Shown: positions 25,140 through 37,794 of the stretch, piece after piece
How positions within the stretch are numbered: the stretch's first letter is position 1
Layout of the letters: each line of letters opens with the position of its first letter
Made by a program: the position numbers and the translations under genes
The notes under the pieces: model-generated
The model's input: the letters and a program-made list of their open reading frames with translations, nothing else
Told to the model about the DNA's origin: nothing
The model's database searches: none
Source: Metopolophium dirhodum
Taxonomy: Eukaryota; Arthropoda; Insecta; Hemiptera; Aphididae
Length of the DNA stretch: 64,000 nt
Direction of reading: 5' to 3'
Assembly (NCBI RefSeq): GCF_019925205.1
Contig: NC_083562.1
Span: forward strand, 12,772,001-12,836,000

Positions 25140-27645
25140 AATGTTATGTTTACAATATCGAATAACTTTATAGTTAGTAGGAAAAGATCATCGCAAAGCT
25201 CACGACCAGTGATTGTAGTCGTCTATCATCACCATAGCTTCCACTAATCTTAGGTTTACCAAACTGGCCTTCTTAAGACTTATTATGACACTTTTAATAA
25301 AAAGATCCTGAGTTGCAGGTTGCCGAACTTAAGTGATTGATTATTAAGTTGATCCCTTGATTGTTGACACCTTAATCCATGCTATGGATGAAGCCCATAG
25401 ATAATAAAGATATGGATAGTCCACGCCTACGTTATATACATTTGACGCCACGTTCCCGCTGGTAAGACTATTATGTCCTATCCATTATGTTATATCTATA
25501 TTATCTATGATGGAGCCATACCCAGCTCACTCGTGTAAACAATTTGAAGCACATAAAAGCGATTAACGAGTCTCTATTAATGATAATATGAAATCCCAGA
25601 CCTGTCCCCCATATTTTGATATTAAGAGCCCAGCCCACCTTTAAGGCAAATTTGTAAATCAATGCACAGTCTCTCTATTGTACTAATATTTGTGATTTCA
25701 TTAATTTTCAGTATTTTGTATAATTAGATTGGGAAAACATAAGACAATATCATTTACAAGACTGTGACTAACACAATCATACTTTGATAAAAGTATATGA
25801 TATAAGTACCTTCTATATTTGAATTAATCGTTTTTTTATGAGTATAGTACATTTCGTAATATTTTTTTATAATATTTACTGTTAGTGAAATATTAAGTTT
25901 GTATTTCTAATATAATATATGTTATGATATTTATGGACGACACTTGCACCATGGCCCCTCGATATAGTAATGTGGCGACCCGGCACGTCTCTTTTAGATA
26001 AATGATTAAATACTTAATCAAGTCTTCCAATTTACTAAACATTTATGTTTTGTAGATAATTTGAAGAAAAATTTAAAATTGAAGAGAGACTGTGTGAATT
26101 AACAAAATTTGTGGTATGAAATGTTTATTTGAACACCTGTTATAATGTATTATATTGAACTTAAGTTAATTTTTTATATTGTACTATAGTAAACATTTGA
26201 ACATTTATTACAATATACGTATATTATACATAGATTTCAAGTATGATTTTTTTTAGTTTTTTTTTTGATAGTTACCTACCTACTACAATACAAGACACTT
26301 TATTTATATATTTTGAAGCAATATTATATGTTTTGGATTATTTAGATCTATATACACTAAATTTCAGACCCATAGTTTAGTATTTAAAGTTTGTAAGATC
26401 AAAGTCGTGGAACCAAATTTTATCAGACTCTACTAGAATGTTGTAGTTAAATTAAACTATAATAGGTATGTGGAATAACAGTACCTAACCTTCTATTATA
26501 ATTTATTATGAATATAATATTTTAAGTAATAACTCAAATTTAACACTTTTACGGTACTTAATACATTTTCCTAATATTTTAACAGAAATTATGGAGCTAA
26601 ACATATAGAAATACCTATATTATATCACGGTCCATAGTTGATAGTTTTGTTTCATTTATAATAATAATGCTTTTTAATATACTTTTTCATAAATTAATAT
26701 TTATTACAGTTGGCTTTTATGATTTGTTTGAACTATTAGAACGTATTTTTTGGGGGAGATCCCTATTATTACAACACCGTTACCAATATGCGTTTTTTTC
26801 TGGTTAGTTAATATAATTGCATGTTTTCATAATTTCTTCGTATTTATGCTTATTTTCTTAAAATGTTTTTATATTTTCGGTTCATCCGTTACCTACCTAC
26901 ATACCTACCTACCAAGTGTGTAAATAAAGAATTTTTTTTGTAAACCAATTTGAATTATTATTTATTAATTTAAAAAATTTTTAATAAAAACGTTTTCATT
27001 CAATATTTTTTTGAATATTTTTGAATATTTCAGTGCATATATTTGCCTGTTTTTAGTGCATACATGCAGGCAAATATTTAACACTTAAGAGGATGTCAGA
27101 TTTTTAGCGCACCATTTATTTCTCTCTCTCTGACCCACGCACAATCATTTTAGTGTTTTCTTATTCCTACATTTGGTATGCTACGCGTGGGTCAATGATG
27201 GAAAACAAATAGTGCGCTGACATCCCAACCTAGCAACCAGTTTACACGAGTGAGCTGGGTATGGCTCCATCATAGATAATAAAGATATGGATAGGACATA
27301 ATGGTCTTATCAGCGGTCTTCGAGGGGAACAATTGAGGCCTAATAAAGTATACTCATATCGAGTATCGACTATCAATATAAAGTAGCCTCAATTGCGTTC
27401 CCCTCCGGGAACGCGACCTGAAATGTATTTAACATAGGCGTGGACTATCCATGGTGTCAACAATCAAAGGATCAACTTGATAATCAAACACTTAAGTTTG
27501 GCAACCTGCAACTCAGGATCTTTTTATTCAAAGTGACCTAATGAGTCATAAGAAGATTAGTTAGGTAAACCTATGGTTAGTTGAAGCTAGTGGCCGTTGC
27601 AATTCCAAATCTTTTCCTACGTATTCGGCATTGTTAACATAACTA
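25140..27645. mobile_element. Foldback-type element with ~400-bp inverted arms (in U1)
   Basis: The left arm (25140-25560) and right arm (27240-27645) are reverse complements with scattered differences. Examples are GATCCTGAGTTGCAGGTTGC against GCAACCTGCAACTCAGGATC, and the block ending TCACTCGTGTAAAC against GTTTACACGAGTGAGC. The ~1.68-kb interior is AT-rich and has no open frame of note. An inner palindrome (GAGGGGAACAATTGAGGC ... GCCTCAATTGCGTTCCCCTC, 27318-27408) sits in the right arm only. The structure suggests a non-autonomous DNA element; the family is unknown. Confidence 0.65.
27085..27226. mobile_element. Short MITE related to 55656-56089 (in U1)
   Basis: It starts TTAAGAGGATGTCAG and ends with AGTGCGCTGACATCC, inverted partners of each other. 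It shares the ...CCACGC... subterminal block with the larger MITE in the MCRIP intron. The right TTAA is lost. It lies within the palindromic element. Confidence 0.6.
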
Positions 27646-28090
27646 TTCTACCTTTACACTTTTTCTTCCCCCGTCTCTCACAGCTATATACAGGTTCAGC
27701 CACTCTCATTCCACACCTCCATATGACTAATAGTTACATATCACTAACTAATTAGTGACATATCACTAACTTATATAGCCACTCTCACTATCTCTTATCA
27801 TACAGTGACCGAACCACCTAAACCTATTCTCTCTTGTTTTCACTACAATATGTACACTAACCTACACTACCCTTAATTAATTAATTTCTTATTCTATCCT
27901 CTTTTGTACCTTAACACCTAACTTATTATTCTCATATCTGCTACTCTCACTCCACTTACCTACCCTAACCTCACATTTCTTTTTCATCTTTCCATTTCAT
28001 ACACCAAACATTCTGAAATCCTGTTGACCCATTTCCTTATCATCGCCATATACACACTACCTAATTCCTATTCACTCAGTCTCTAGTTAC
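27646..28090 (+). other. Strand-asymmetric pyrimidine-rich tract
   Basis: The plus strand is strongly enriched in C and T, with stretches such as TTTCTTCCCCCGTCTCTCAC and repeated TCACTAACTNAT-like segments. A shorter version occurs in the second unit at about 45345-45580, where it happens to keep a 90-codon open frame. Composition bias, not coding, is the likely cause of that frame. Confidence 0.5.
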
Positions 28091-28789
28091 CTACAAGTCA
28101 TCGTACTTGATTATCGGTGAAAATATTTAAATATCATTGAGCGAATTCCCTACTCGAAAGAATTACTTAAAAAAATATCATACCTCCCAATTTTCTAATT
28201 TTTAACACGACTTTATTGATAGCCGGAATAGTGTTATACCAGTATAATTACATTACAAATATTGAAAAATTTCGGGCAATACATCCTTTGATCAATTAAC
28301 AATAATAAAAAAAAACCTACTGAGAAATAAGAAAATACATACCCCGTGACGGAATCAAAATCTGCTACGAAACTTAGTCTTTGAAACACTGAAACGTTCA
28401 CACATTTCAATCTGCTTATGATATATTATTCCCAGTTTGAAAATGTTCACTGACGAATACCATTTCTGAAATAACACGGATCTTATGCAGTAAAATGTTC
28501 TACAATATTCTAATGACCTATGCGTTACAGTCTACAGATATTATATAAACCTACCAATAAATACCTAATATTAATTTTTATTACACAGAGTTTGTATTTT
28601 TAAATGTTGTATTCAAGGATTTATTAGTTTTATTTTTATACCTAACAAAAATTACATTTATTCACAAGTCAGTTATCAACTAGAACTCGACTACGAGTAA
28701 GACAGCGTTTGGATTGTTCGGACTGGCGTATAATTTATTATTATTATACATTGCGCCTTTGGTAGGTAGTAGTAAACGTATATGCTTCT

Positions 28790-29480
28790 ATACGTTACTG
28801 AGTTAACAGATTTTCTGTGTCAATAAAAATTTAATTCAAGTCTAAAAAATAAGTAAATGTAAGCCCCAAAATAATATGAAAATAAACTTACGCATAAACA
28901 TCGACTCTTTCAGTGAAACCTAGCTGTACTGCAGCACACGCTGTCGTCGAAGAAACAGCTATCTTCATCCGTCTCCATCTCTCTCTACATCTCGCTAATA
29001 CTAGTATCTTTATGATCTGTAATATATTCTGGTGTTCGATGAAAAAGATTGAAATACGATAAAAATACATATTTTTTTGGTTTTGAATATGAAAGCTGTG
29101 AGATGATCGATATGAATTTTGTGAGAAATCTAGAGGTACTAGAAAACTGAGACGAGTGTGTTGAATGAAATAAATTAAACAAATGATTAACACAACAATC
29201 GCTTAAAAATTAATTTAATTCAAATAATGAGATGAACCTTATTAGACCATTTAAATTTTGCAGAACAAGCCCCCAGTTGTTGGTCGCATGCCAATTTTAA
29301 CCGTAACTAGACCATAAGTTTATAGACATTCTATAATGCATTATCCTGCCGGTGGCCCTAGACACTGTTGGGGAAATAATATTTCTTTAGTAATTAAATT
29401 ACGATACGAATTATAAGTTACGTACTTGTCCAATACTCGACTACCAGAATTTAAATTAAAGAATGTGATATACCTAGGTA
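28790..29480 (-). repeat. First-exon-like module, copy M2
   Basis: On the minus strand it shows promoter-like DNA, an ATG at 28976-28978 (METDEDSCFF...), and a GTAAGT donor at 28886-28891. The reading frame shared with other copies is broken by TGA in this copy (the ...ARFH-stop position). The distal part (about 29260-29480, around TTTATAGACATTCTATAATG and CTTGTCCAATACTCGACTAC) matches M1, M4 and M5. Confidence 0.65.
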
Positions 29481-29641
29481 ACAATAAATTAACAGTTGTA
29501 GGAAAAGTATTATTATTTAAGGTATTTATCATAATATCTTAATTTTTGTACACCTATAACAACTGGATTTTAAAAACTACTCTACGCCTAGCGAGTATAT
29601 AAGTTTGTCTGACAATAAATATTTACATTAAGTCTACCGTC
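29479..29641. other. Scar of two microhomology-bounded deletions relative to U2
   Basis: At 29479-29482 (TAAC) and 29636-29639 (ACCG) this copy lacks 325 and 307 bases that are present in U2 at 47030-47354 and 47504-47810. In both cases the 4-base junction sequence occurs at each edge of the missing segment in U2. The second loss removed a module copy (M6). Confidence 0.65.
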
Positions 29642-31799
29642 CTAATCATAGAAAATATATATATGGTCCTAACCGATGGATGATGGATATTTTTACATTA
29701 TCTTCAAAAAAACATTTATTTGTTTCTATGCGGTAAATTGAATTCAAATTTACAATATAGATAACGGTTTTTTTACTTGGTAACCATTTATTTATTACTT
29801 GGTTTATTAACAAATTCTAATTGATATAAAATAGTAATTAAATAAAAATAGTTTTATTGATTCCAATACTTAAAAATAATGTTTCAAATAAAATAATTAA
29901 AAGAATTTAAGAAATACCTATTAATTAATATGTATTACCTAAATAACAAAATAACTAAATAAATTCGTGTTTTTTTTTAAACATTTTCACGCCTCCTCTC
30001 TTACGAAATTGTGTCACTTCTCCTTAGAGTAGAGTAGGAGGGTATGAACACTTTAAATTGTGAAGGTTAAAAAATCAGCCATATCCTCCTCCCCCACCCC
30101 CCTTGACAAAATCATTTGACTCATTTAGCTAACTTTTGAATTAAGAACGTTACATTGAACATACAAAACTGTACCTACCTACATAAAAGTTATAGTTATA
30201 GTTATAGTTATTAACCCATCAATAATATTATATTTTTTATTGTGTACACTAATCGATTGGTAAATACAATATAACTTTAAGTTATAAATAGGACGTGGAT
30301 TTAAATGCATTAAAAACAAGAAAAATTCCTTGAAATATTTGACTTCAACCCATATAAATGTTCTAATTTCATTTTTCAATTCGTTGATAATATATGAAAC
30401 GAATACTTTGCTTGGAAAGCAATGTCATAGAAAATTCAGAAAATGCAGTTTATATTTAAATCCGTGGCCTAATTATAAATAATAATTTTTGATGCATTGA
30501 TGCTGAAGAGTGAGGGGGGTGGACAATCAGCCGTACCGAAATCTAACATCTTAAGCACTTAATATAAACAATTTTTCACACACGCGTCATGGTATGAAAA
30601 TAAAAAATATTTATAATTCATATTTATACCGATTTTCTACCGATATATGCTGATCTTCTATATTAATAATAATTATAAATATATAGCAATAACAAATCAT
30701 TTTTGAGTAGTGGCCCACCGGGAAAGTTCCCAGTATCCCGCCGGCTCAGTCCCTTTTTACAGATATTATAAGTTAAAATTTGGACGAAATTACATATTAA
30801 AACCAAGAATAACGATTTTAGTTATTTTGTTGTAATTTAAAAATAGTAGGTATTCACGGATTTATGAAACTTTTAGAGTATATTATTATAATTTATATAC
30901 ACGATGACACTTTCAAATGTAATTTTTTGGGCAAAAATGACTTTAACCTACTATATTGTAGGTGCTAATGCCTTATAGTAAAATAAATTACTTTAATCTC
31001 AATATAATTTATTAGTTAACAATGTCTTTGCTCAGAATAGTTTTTCGTTTGTTCGTTTTGTATTTTAATAATTTATACATAGATATATTATTATTACTAA
31101 TAATTATAGTAGGTGTGTTTGTTTTATTTCATTAATTAATTTAATACTATACCAATAAATTATATATTAATTAATAATTTTTGAAACATTGTGTTCGAAA
31201 AAATAAAAATAAATGTGATTTTAATTAGAGTCTTGTAATGTACCTACCTATATGTAAAAAATAAATAAATATAATAATTACTGTTGAATTTTTAGGGACA
31301 TAATAGGTAACACATTCGTGTATATAGTATTACACTATTTATATACCAATACAAGTATATTAGTAGGTATGTTATTCATAAGTGCGCACTACACGTCAGG
31401 TTGGGCAGTTGACCGTTCCGTGAATATTACTTTTATGTGTACATGGTTATACGGCCCTAATAGAATATAGATATCACGTGAACAATAGAAGTTAAGTATG
31501 TGACACTAAATTAATAGCTACCTATAACTTATAACGTTGTATTTGGAAAAAAAAATACCAGTTATTAATTAAAATTGTATCTTATGACTACTATCAGTTA
31601 TAAGTTATAACATATATTTCTATAAATTAAACCAAAACATATATATATATATTTATATATATTGAGTACCCTATAAAGGTATGCACCTATTAATTATAAT
31701 TATTCTACGAACAGGGACTGGAAAAACGACGACGACGTTTATATCTCACGTATTTTATACATTTCTAGTTCGGAACTAAAATATGCGCCTACAACACTT

Positions 31800-32130
31800 G
31801 GATAGCACATTTTTCGTGACATTAAATATTTATTTTAAGTCTTAAAAGTAAATTTAAGCCCCAAAAGAATATAAAAACACACTTGCTTGAATTATCGACT
31901 CTTTCGGTGGAATCCGTGACGTGTGTGAACAGCGACGCCGATGAGGAAACGCTCCAGATTACAGAACTTAGAATATTGTAATTTATGAAAAAAAAAATTA
32001 TACGAAACGCAGTAAGTTTTTTGCTCATATTTTCTTTGCTTATTGAAATTTTAGAATTTTTAATCGACTGTGTCTTCTGTAACGACTGAGATTTGCCATA
32101 GATAAATAAATAAATGATATAGATATTATA
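31800..32130 (-). repeat. First-exon-like module, copy M3 (diverged)
   Basis: It has the shared upstream block (ATTAAATATTTATTTTAAGT, AAATTTAAGCCCCAAAA) and the exon-like part ending in GACTCTTTCGGTGGAATCC. The donor position reads GCAAGT (31881-31886), a GC rather than GT donor. It continues into GCCATAGATAAATAAAT, equivalent to the distal block of M1 and M4. The paralogous copy M7 shares the GC donor. Confidence 0.6.
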
Positions 32131-32589
32131 CTAGGTACGTCAATATGATGAATCCACGGATATAATATAATGCAACTTTTTATATCAAAGAGTTCCGTGT
32201 TAAGGACCAATTTGTTTATTGAAATTTGATATGACAATAAAACCAAAATAGTTTACAATTTTGAATTTGAATTATAATAATATGATATAGGTATTATTTA
32301 AATTATTATTTTCGTTTATCAATTTAATTATTGATTAAGGTAGAGAATAGATATCAGAAGCACAAGAATATTTTTTTAAGAGCATATTGTATTTTATGAA
32401 TTATTAAATAAAAATGTGATTACTGGATTTTAGAGTTAACATAAAGCCATCAACGTATACAGTAAATGCATGTATTTGATGATACCAACTAGATTTCTGA
32501 AACTCTAAGTCTATAATTTTAGATTCTGAGCGGATCGATTACCGTATTAATTTTATAATGATGTGTTCTTTATTTTATTAATATTTTCA

Positions 32590-33130
32590 ATTATTTTTTC
32601 TTGTGGTCTGTGTAAATGTATTTTTGGTGTTTTAAGGCTGCTGAAAGATCAATTTATGAGAATCTTTGCATTAAATTGTTAGGATTATTTGATATGAATA
32701 ATTATTTTATAGAAGGTACTTATTTATAGGTAAGTCGATCAGAAACTATATTTACACCGAATATGTTAATAGTATAAAAAGCTATTAAAATATCTATTAT
32801 TTGTATTTATTTGTTAATAATAATTAAAACTTAAATATTAGCAGTAATCTTGTTCCTTTCACAAAATGTTTTTTAATTATTTTTAATTTAATTTACATTT
32901 ATACGTTTGGCATTTATCCCGAAGTGATCTCTGAATTTAATAGTTACATTCTCGGTTACATTAATTGGATTATAAATTAGAATAAACTACAGTTTCCAGC
33001 TTCTACTACAACATTATTTTATATTTTATTTTATGATTTAATTTTTTAAATGCATTCTGCACCTTGTGTTGGTGATTTTACACGTAATATAAAAAAATTG
33101 ATACTAGTGATGAGTAGGTAGGTACCTGAT
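32590..33130. repeat. Dispersed repeat R1, uninterrupted copy
   Basis: It is colinear with 16700-17014 plus 17456-17480 and provides the empty-site comparison for the GC-rich insertion at 17015. It starts immediately after the right boundary motif of U1. No gene is seen. Confidence 0.6.
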
Positions 33131-33539
33131 TGTTTAATCAAATTATTTACACGATTTCAATAAAAAAATATCTATGAAGTAAAACATCCGCATTTCTACT
33201 AACTATAAATTCATAATTGTATGAGCTATACATGTTACATATATAAATATATTTTTAGAAAAAATTATTTAAAAAAACAAGAATAATTCCTATTTTATTT
33301 CACGCGGCCACACGGGTTGATCTAGCAACTCACTGCTACGACAACTGTGCAATTTTTTTTAAACACAATTCGTTTTGAAAACGTCCAGAAAAGAGTTGTT
33401 TTAAGACTAATAACATTACATTGTTTTAAATACTTCGCGCAAACCTAAGGTGATACCCGGCGTATAGTATAACATGCAAAAAGTTGCGTATTAAACTTGG
33501 CGTGGTGAAACGAAGACGGTCTCGCGTATTTTATACATT

Positions 33540-34390
33540 GCTTTTTTGGAAGATTAAACTTATAAATGCTTCTACGTAACCCAGTTAACAGATTGTCCGT
33601 GGCAATAAATATTTAATTTAAGCCTAAAATGTAAATGTAAAATAGTAATAATATGAAAACAAACTTACGCGTAAGCATCGACTCTTCCGGTGAAACCAAG
33701 CTAGAGTGCCGCCGTCGCCGAAGAAACTATCTTTATCCATCTTCATCTCGCTCTGAACTGAAACTTGAAAGTATCAAAATATTTTATGAAAATAACCTGA
33801 ATACCTGATCATAACGAAATGAGTGAGTTTGTGTTGTAACTTACATTATAATGTATACGGCTCATAACTGTCGGTCTATATCGATGGCTTATTACTTATT
33901 TGTTCACTGAAATTATTAAAATTGTTTATCGTCGCCGACGAATGTCGACAATTGACGGTTGCCATAGATATTATAAAATATATTATTTACTATGATAAAT
34001 CCATAGAACTTTATATTATACTATCTATACAGTCTATTGATAAATATTAAATCGTATGTACTTTTACAGAAAGTACTTATGTGATCAGCAATGTACCTAT
34101 TCTGGTTATCTATTTCAGTTATAGTTCGCATGCCAAATTTAACTATGCGTAACTGGTCCGCAAGTTTATAGACATTTTATTATTCGAATGCATTATCCCA
34201 CCAGTTCCTCTAGACACAGTGTTTGAGAAGTTATATTTTTTTGGTACCTAATTAAATTACAATATGAATTATTATAAGTTACCTATGTAGGTACTTGTCC
34301 AAAACTCGACTACCGGGATTTAAATAAAAAAATGTGATTTATAGGTAATCTATTGGCTATTGATCTATTATAAAATAGAAATTTAACCTA
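33540..34390 (-). repeat. First-exon-like module, copy M4 (intact short frame)
   Basis: The minus-strand frame 33669-33746 is 26 codons from ATG to the GTAAGT donor at 33663-33668 with no stop; it begins MKMDKDSFFGDGGTLAWFHR and ends KSRCLR. Upstream is the promoter-like block seen in M1, including the initiator-like TCAGTT before the ATG. The rest of the module runs to about 34390. The frame agrees with that of M8. No downstream exon could be assigned, and the fragment has no signal-peptide character. Confidence 0.6.
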
Positions 34391-35127
34391 CCAATAATAT
34401 CACGTTTTAACAAAATCGATTTTAGTTTTTGGTGTAACTTTAAGTCAAATAATCGTAGATAGCTCCCACATAGCATGCAAATATTAAATAAACAAAATCA
34501 AAGTAGGCAAGTCAATGTTTAACCCTGAATTAGTATTGCCAACCAATTGGATATCAACTGAATTAATGTTAATTTAACACACTATAAATATGAAATGACA
34601 TGGAACTGAATATGAAATAAGTATATATACTTTTAAAAAACCTTTAATCGTCAAGGTCCGTTAAGTACTCTTTAAACATTCCTTAATATTGTTTAATATT
34701 AAATAGATATTCTTTTAACACCAATCAACCGTTCATATAACTTTTTTCACCTCTGATAAATGTTTGTCAAATATTGAGCAGATCGTCGGTTTTTAACTAA
34801 AATATTCTAAAAAATAATTATATAGGTATATTTACAGCAATTTTTATACAATTTTTATACAATTAATTAATAGAATATTTAATAATTAAAATGTAAACTT
34901 AATAATTGCATAAAATTTATCTTTATTATTTAAAAAATATTCAAAATATTTAATGTATTACATATTCAACATATATTGTTAGGCCCTATAACAATATAAT
35001 AATAGTAAAAACATAATGTAAATATACATTAATTTAGAATATAATATAATAGTATATATTATATAGTTGAAATATGATATAACTAAAAGGCAAACCTAGC
35101 CTAGCTATATTATATTGTACATAATAA
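34391..35127. other. AT-rich intergenic DNA
   Basis: No gene or repeat could be recognised. It separates the last module of the first repeat block from the DUF4806 pseudogene. Confidence 0.4.
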
Positions 35128-37431
35128 TTACAAAATTAAATGATATTCATATTCAATGAAACATTTCTTTTTTCTTTTTATGTTGAATGGTGCTTGAATG
35201 AGATAATACTTAATGTATTTTTCAATTTCATCGGTCGATGATTCATTATTCAATCGTTTAATTGGTTTAACAGCATCTGGACAATAAAACAAATAACAAT
35301 AATAATTATAAAAACAAAATTAATAATTGCATTTTAATGGTAGAAGGCATATTATTATAATATATTAAACACATATTCATATTCCATCCATTAAACTCAT
35401 ATAGACCGGCATATATTACATTTATATGTATAATTATTATTTTAGATAATATAATATATCAAATATATAGGATTAAATTGCTTGAATCAAAGAAAAAGTA
35501 TTAAATCATAATTATAGCATTATTAAAATAGTTGTTTTGGAATTAAACATTTTGTATGTGAATATTAGTAATTATTAACTTCCATAAATAACTTATTGAC
35601 TAAAATATATAATGAAAGTTATTAATTTAAAAAGGTAGCTGTTATATAAGACTTTAAGAGTATAACAAATTGTTAGTTATATTATATACTACCAGTTATT
35701 CATAATATTTTAATATAATAGATAAAGAGAAGTAATAGAAGAATTTATGACTGCATATTAGTACGTAAAAATAAATAATATATTTACAACATATATAACT
35801 TACTGAATATAACTTTTGAAATTGATAGATTTGCAAAATATTTTTTTTTTTATTTGCTCTGCCATTAAAAGAATATAAGGCTAAGATGTTGTCAGTGAAC
35901 AAATATCCCATGATTCTTTTGACCATGACTTTGATACTTTTTCCGCCAAGTCCAGCTAACTGTTTAGTCTAAAATGTAATAAAAACAAAATAATAAAGTT
36001 TAATGTCATAAAATATTAAACCTTCCATATAGTACTATAAGTATGTATATTATTATAATATAGTGATTATATCTATAGTAAAAATATATTTACATGTTAC
36101 CTAAGTTAAGGACCTACTAAAATAATGTAGAATAGGAATAATAGGATGGTTTAATAACCATTTAATAATTTGAATTTGATAAAAAATATATAGATTTAAT
36201 GTAATATGTATTTAATGTTACTAAGTCAAATCATTTTATTCTTTAGTAAAAACTTTTAATTTTAACCTTTCAAATCATTCAATAAATAAAAGCTATACAT
36301 ATTTCTGTAACACAGAAGTCAACTAACGCAAGTCCATTTTTTCAAATATTGAGTCAGTTCAATTGTTGGAATATCCTTTTTGTGATCTGTTTAATTGTAT
36401 TTTAACATAAGTCCAATTAACAATAAATTTATAGATAGTAAGAAGTATACTAACTTAAGTCCTAAACTATGATAGAAGTATAGAAACGTATGTCTAGAGT
36501 GATACATAAGAAAAGTAAAGCGAAATAATATTTTTAAAATATACAATTGTAAGTGCATTGCAATACAAACATTTTTGTATTGTCTCTCCAGTAAAAATGT
36601 CATTTTTGTGACTTGCGTTACATGACTTCTGTGGTACAGATTTATTTAACGAGTATTTAATTACATAACAATGATTTATCATAATTAAAACTAGGCATGA
36701 ATGCATAATGAAAATATGTTTAACAATATAGGTATATAGTTGTTATACGTTTTGTAAACATTAAAATACATTTGTAATCGATTTAGTCTAAATAATTGAA
36801 CTTGAAACATTGTTTCAAAAACCATTAATTTAAGACAAAAATTGTCTATATTTTATGAAGTCTAATTCTAAATGAAATTACTTACCAATGATGCATGGTA
36901 TTTCTTATCTGTTCTTCTATATTGTCGAATGTATCTTCTTCATCAATTGGTAATAAGCAGTCCAAATCAGAATATTCTAATGTAAGATAATTAGATTCTT
37001 CAACATTATAATTGTGTGAAATCTGCCTTTCGACAACCAATGTCAATTTTTCATTGATGTTTCTAATGCTGTGTTTCAATACTAAAAGATTGTATAAAAT
37101 GAGTTCCTTAAATTGATCTTCTGAAATTATATATTATACATCATAATTAAAACATTTAAAAATAAAACATTAGAAGGTTACTATTTTTACATACCTGAAG
37201 AATTTTTTAATTTATTTGGTTTTGGAGGCGTTTTTTATTTATTTTCTAATACTGCAACATAATATAAGAAAATACAATAAGTAAGTAACATAATCCTAGT
37301 AAATTGTAATCATTGAACAGTTATAATTTATTATATTATATTTTTAAACTAACAAGTAGTCAACGGTTGGCTTAAGTTATCTGGTCTAAATAATTGCTTG
37401 GATACCGCAGATCTCGCCGCAGATGCTTGTG
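35128..37431 (-). pseudogene. DUF4806-family protein, decayed copy
   Basis: Minus-strand exons fit 37354-37431, 37195-37251, 36886-37120, 35804-35968 and 35128-35276 with GT-AG borders. They encode ...EDQFKELILYNLLVLKHSI..., LLPIDEEDTFDNIEEQI, QLAGLGGKSIKVMVKRIMGY, LFTDNILALYSFNGRANKKK and a C-terminus with NESSTDEIEKYIKYYLIQAP. This matches the C-terminal half of DUF4806 proteins, a family greatly expanded in aphids and of unknown function. The copy is broken: TAA at 37235-37237 inside an otherwise continuous exon, an A-run length change near 35845 that takes the frame out of KKYFANLSISKVIF, and no phase-compatible join between the third and fourth exons. The N-terminal exons are missing; a dispersed repeat begins at 37485. 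Confidence 0.7.
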
Positions 37432-37484
37432 CTATATTAGAAATACAAATTAATATGTAATGCTTTTCTTGTTATATAGGTTAT

Positions 37485-37745
37485 ATAAAAACCAAAATCG
37501 ATTTTCTCGAAAACAGATTTTGCGTAAAAATTCCCGTTTTTCCTTAATTTTTCTTTTGTTTTTCACGTCGCTTGTGAAAACTACTGGGAAATTTTTACTT
37601 TTGACCCCCCAAAGTACCAACTAGATTCACTTTCCTATCAGAAAAGTTACTATTGAAGAAAATCCATGCACTTTTACTGTCCTAAAAAGTAATGACGGAC
37701 ACAAAAATAAAAAAATAAAAATAAAAAATAAAAAAAATTAAAAAA
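37485..37745. repeat. Abundant aphid-type interspersed repeat
   Basis: It contains AAAATCGATTTTCTCGAAAA, TTTTACTTTTGACCCCCCAA, AGTACCAACTAGATTCACTT and AAAAGTTACTATTGAAGAAA, ending in a sequence with TGACGGACACAAAAATAAAA. I recognise this as a high-copy aphid repeat. Degraded relatives occur at 58560-58810 and 59350-59460. It runs directly into the left boundary of U2. Confidence 0.65.
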
Positions 37746-37794
37746 AAACACACATCATTGTAGAATCAATACATTCATCGCTTCGCTCAGAATC

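Larger units (their letters stand above)
20030..32620 (+). repeat. Large duplicated non-coding unit, copy U1
   Basis: Most of this stretch aligns in the same order and orientation with 37.75-50.01 kb (offset about 17.4-17.7 kb). Long parts are nearly identical, for example 25.75-26.30 kb with 43.33-43.86 kb. Contents in order: left boundary motif (20037-20090), ~390 bp unique to this copy, tandem array, palindromic element, pyrimidine-rich tract, modules M2 and M3, right boundary motif (32519-32570). The boundary motifs are mutually inverted: left ...TACATTCATCGTTCCGCCCA, right ...GATTCTGAGCGGATCGATTA. No protein-coding gene is recognisable inside. Confidence 0.8.

Noticed and set aside
28888..29193. 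101-codon minus-strand frame over module M2
   Set aside because: It uses a different frame from the one shared by other module copies and reads through promoter-like DNA. The shared frame is the more credible one, and it is broken here.
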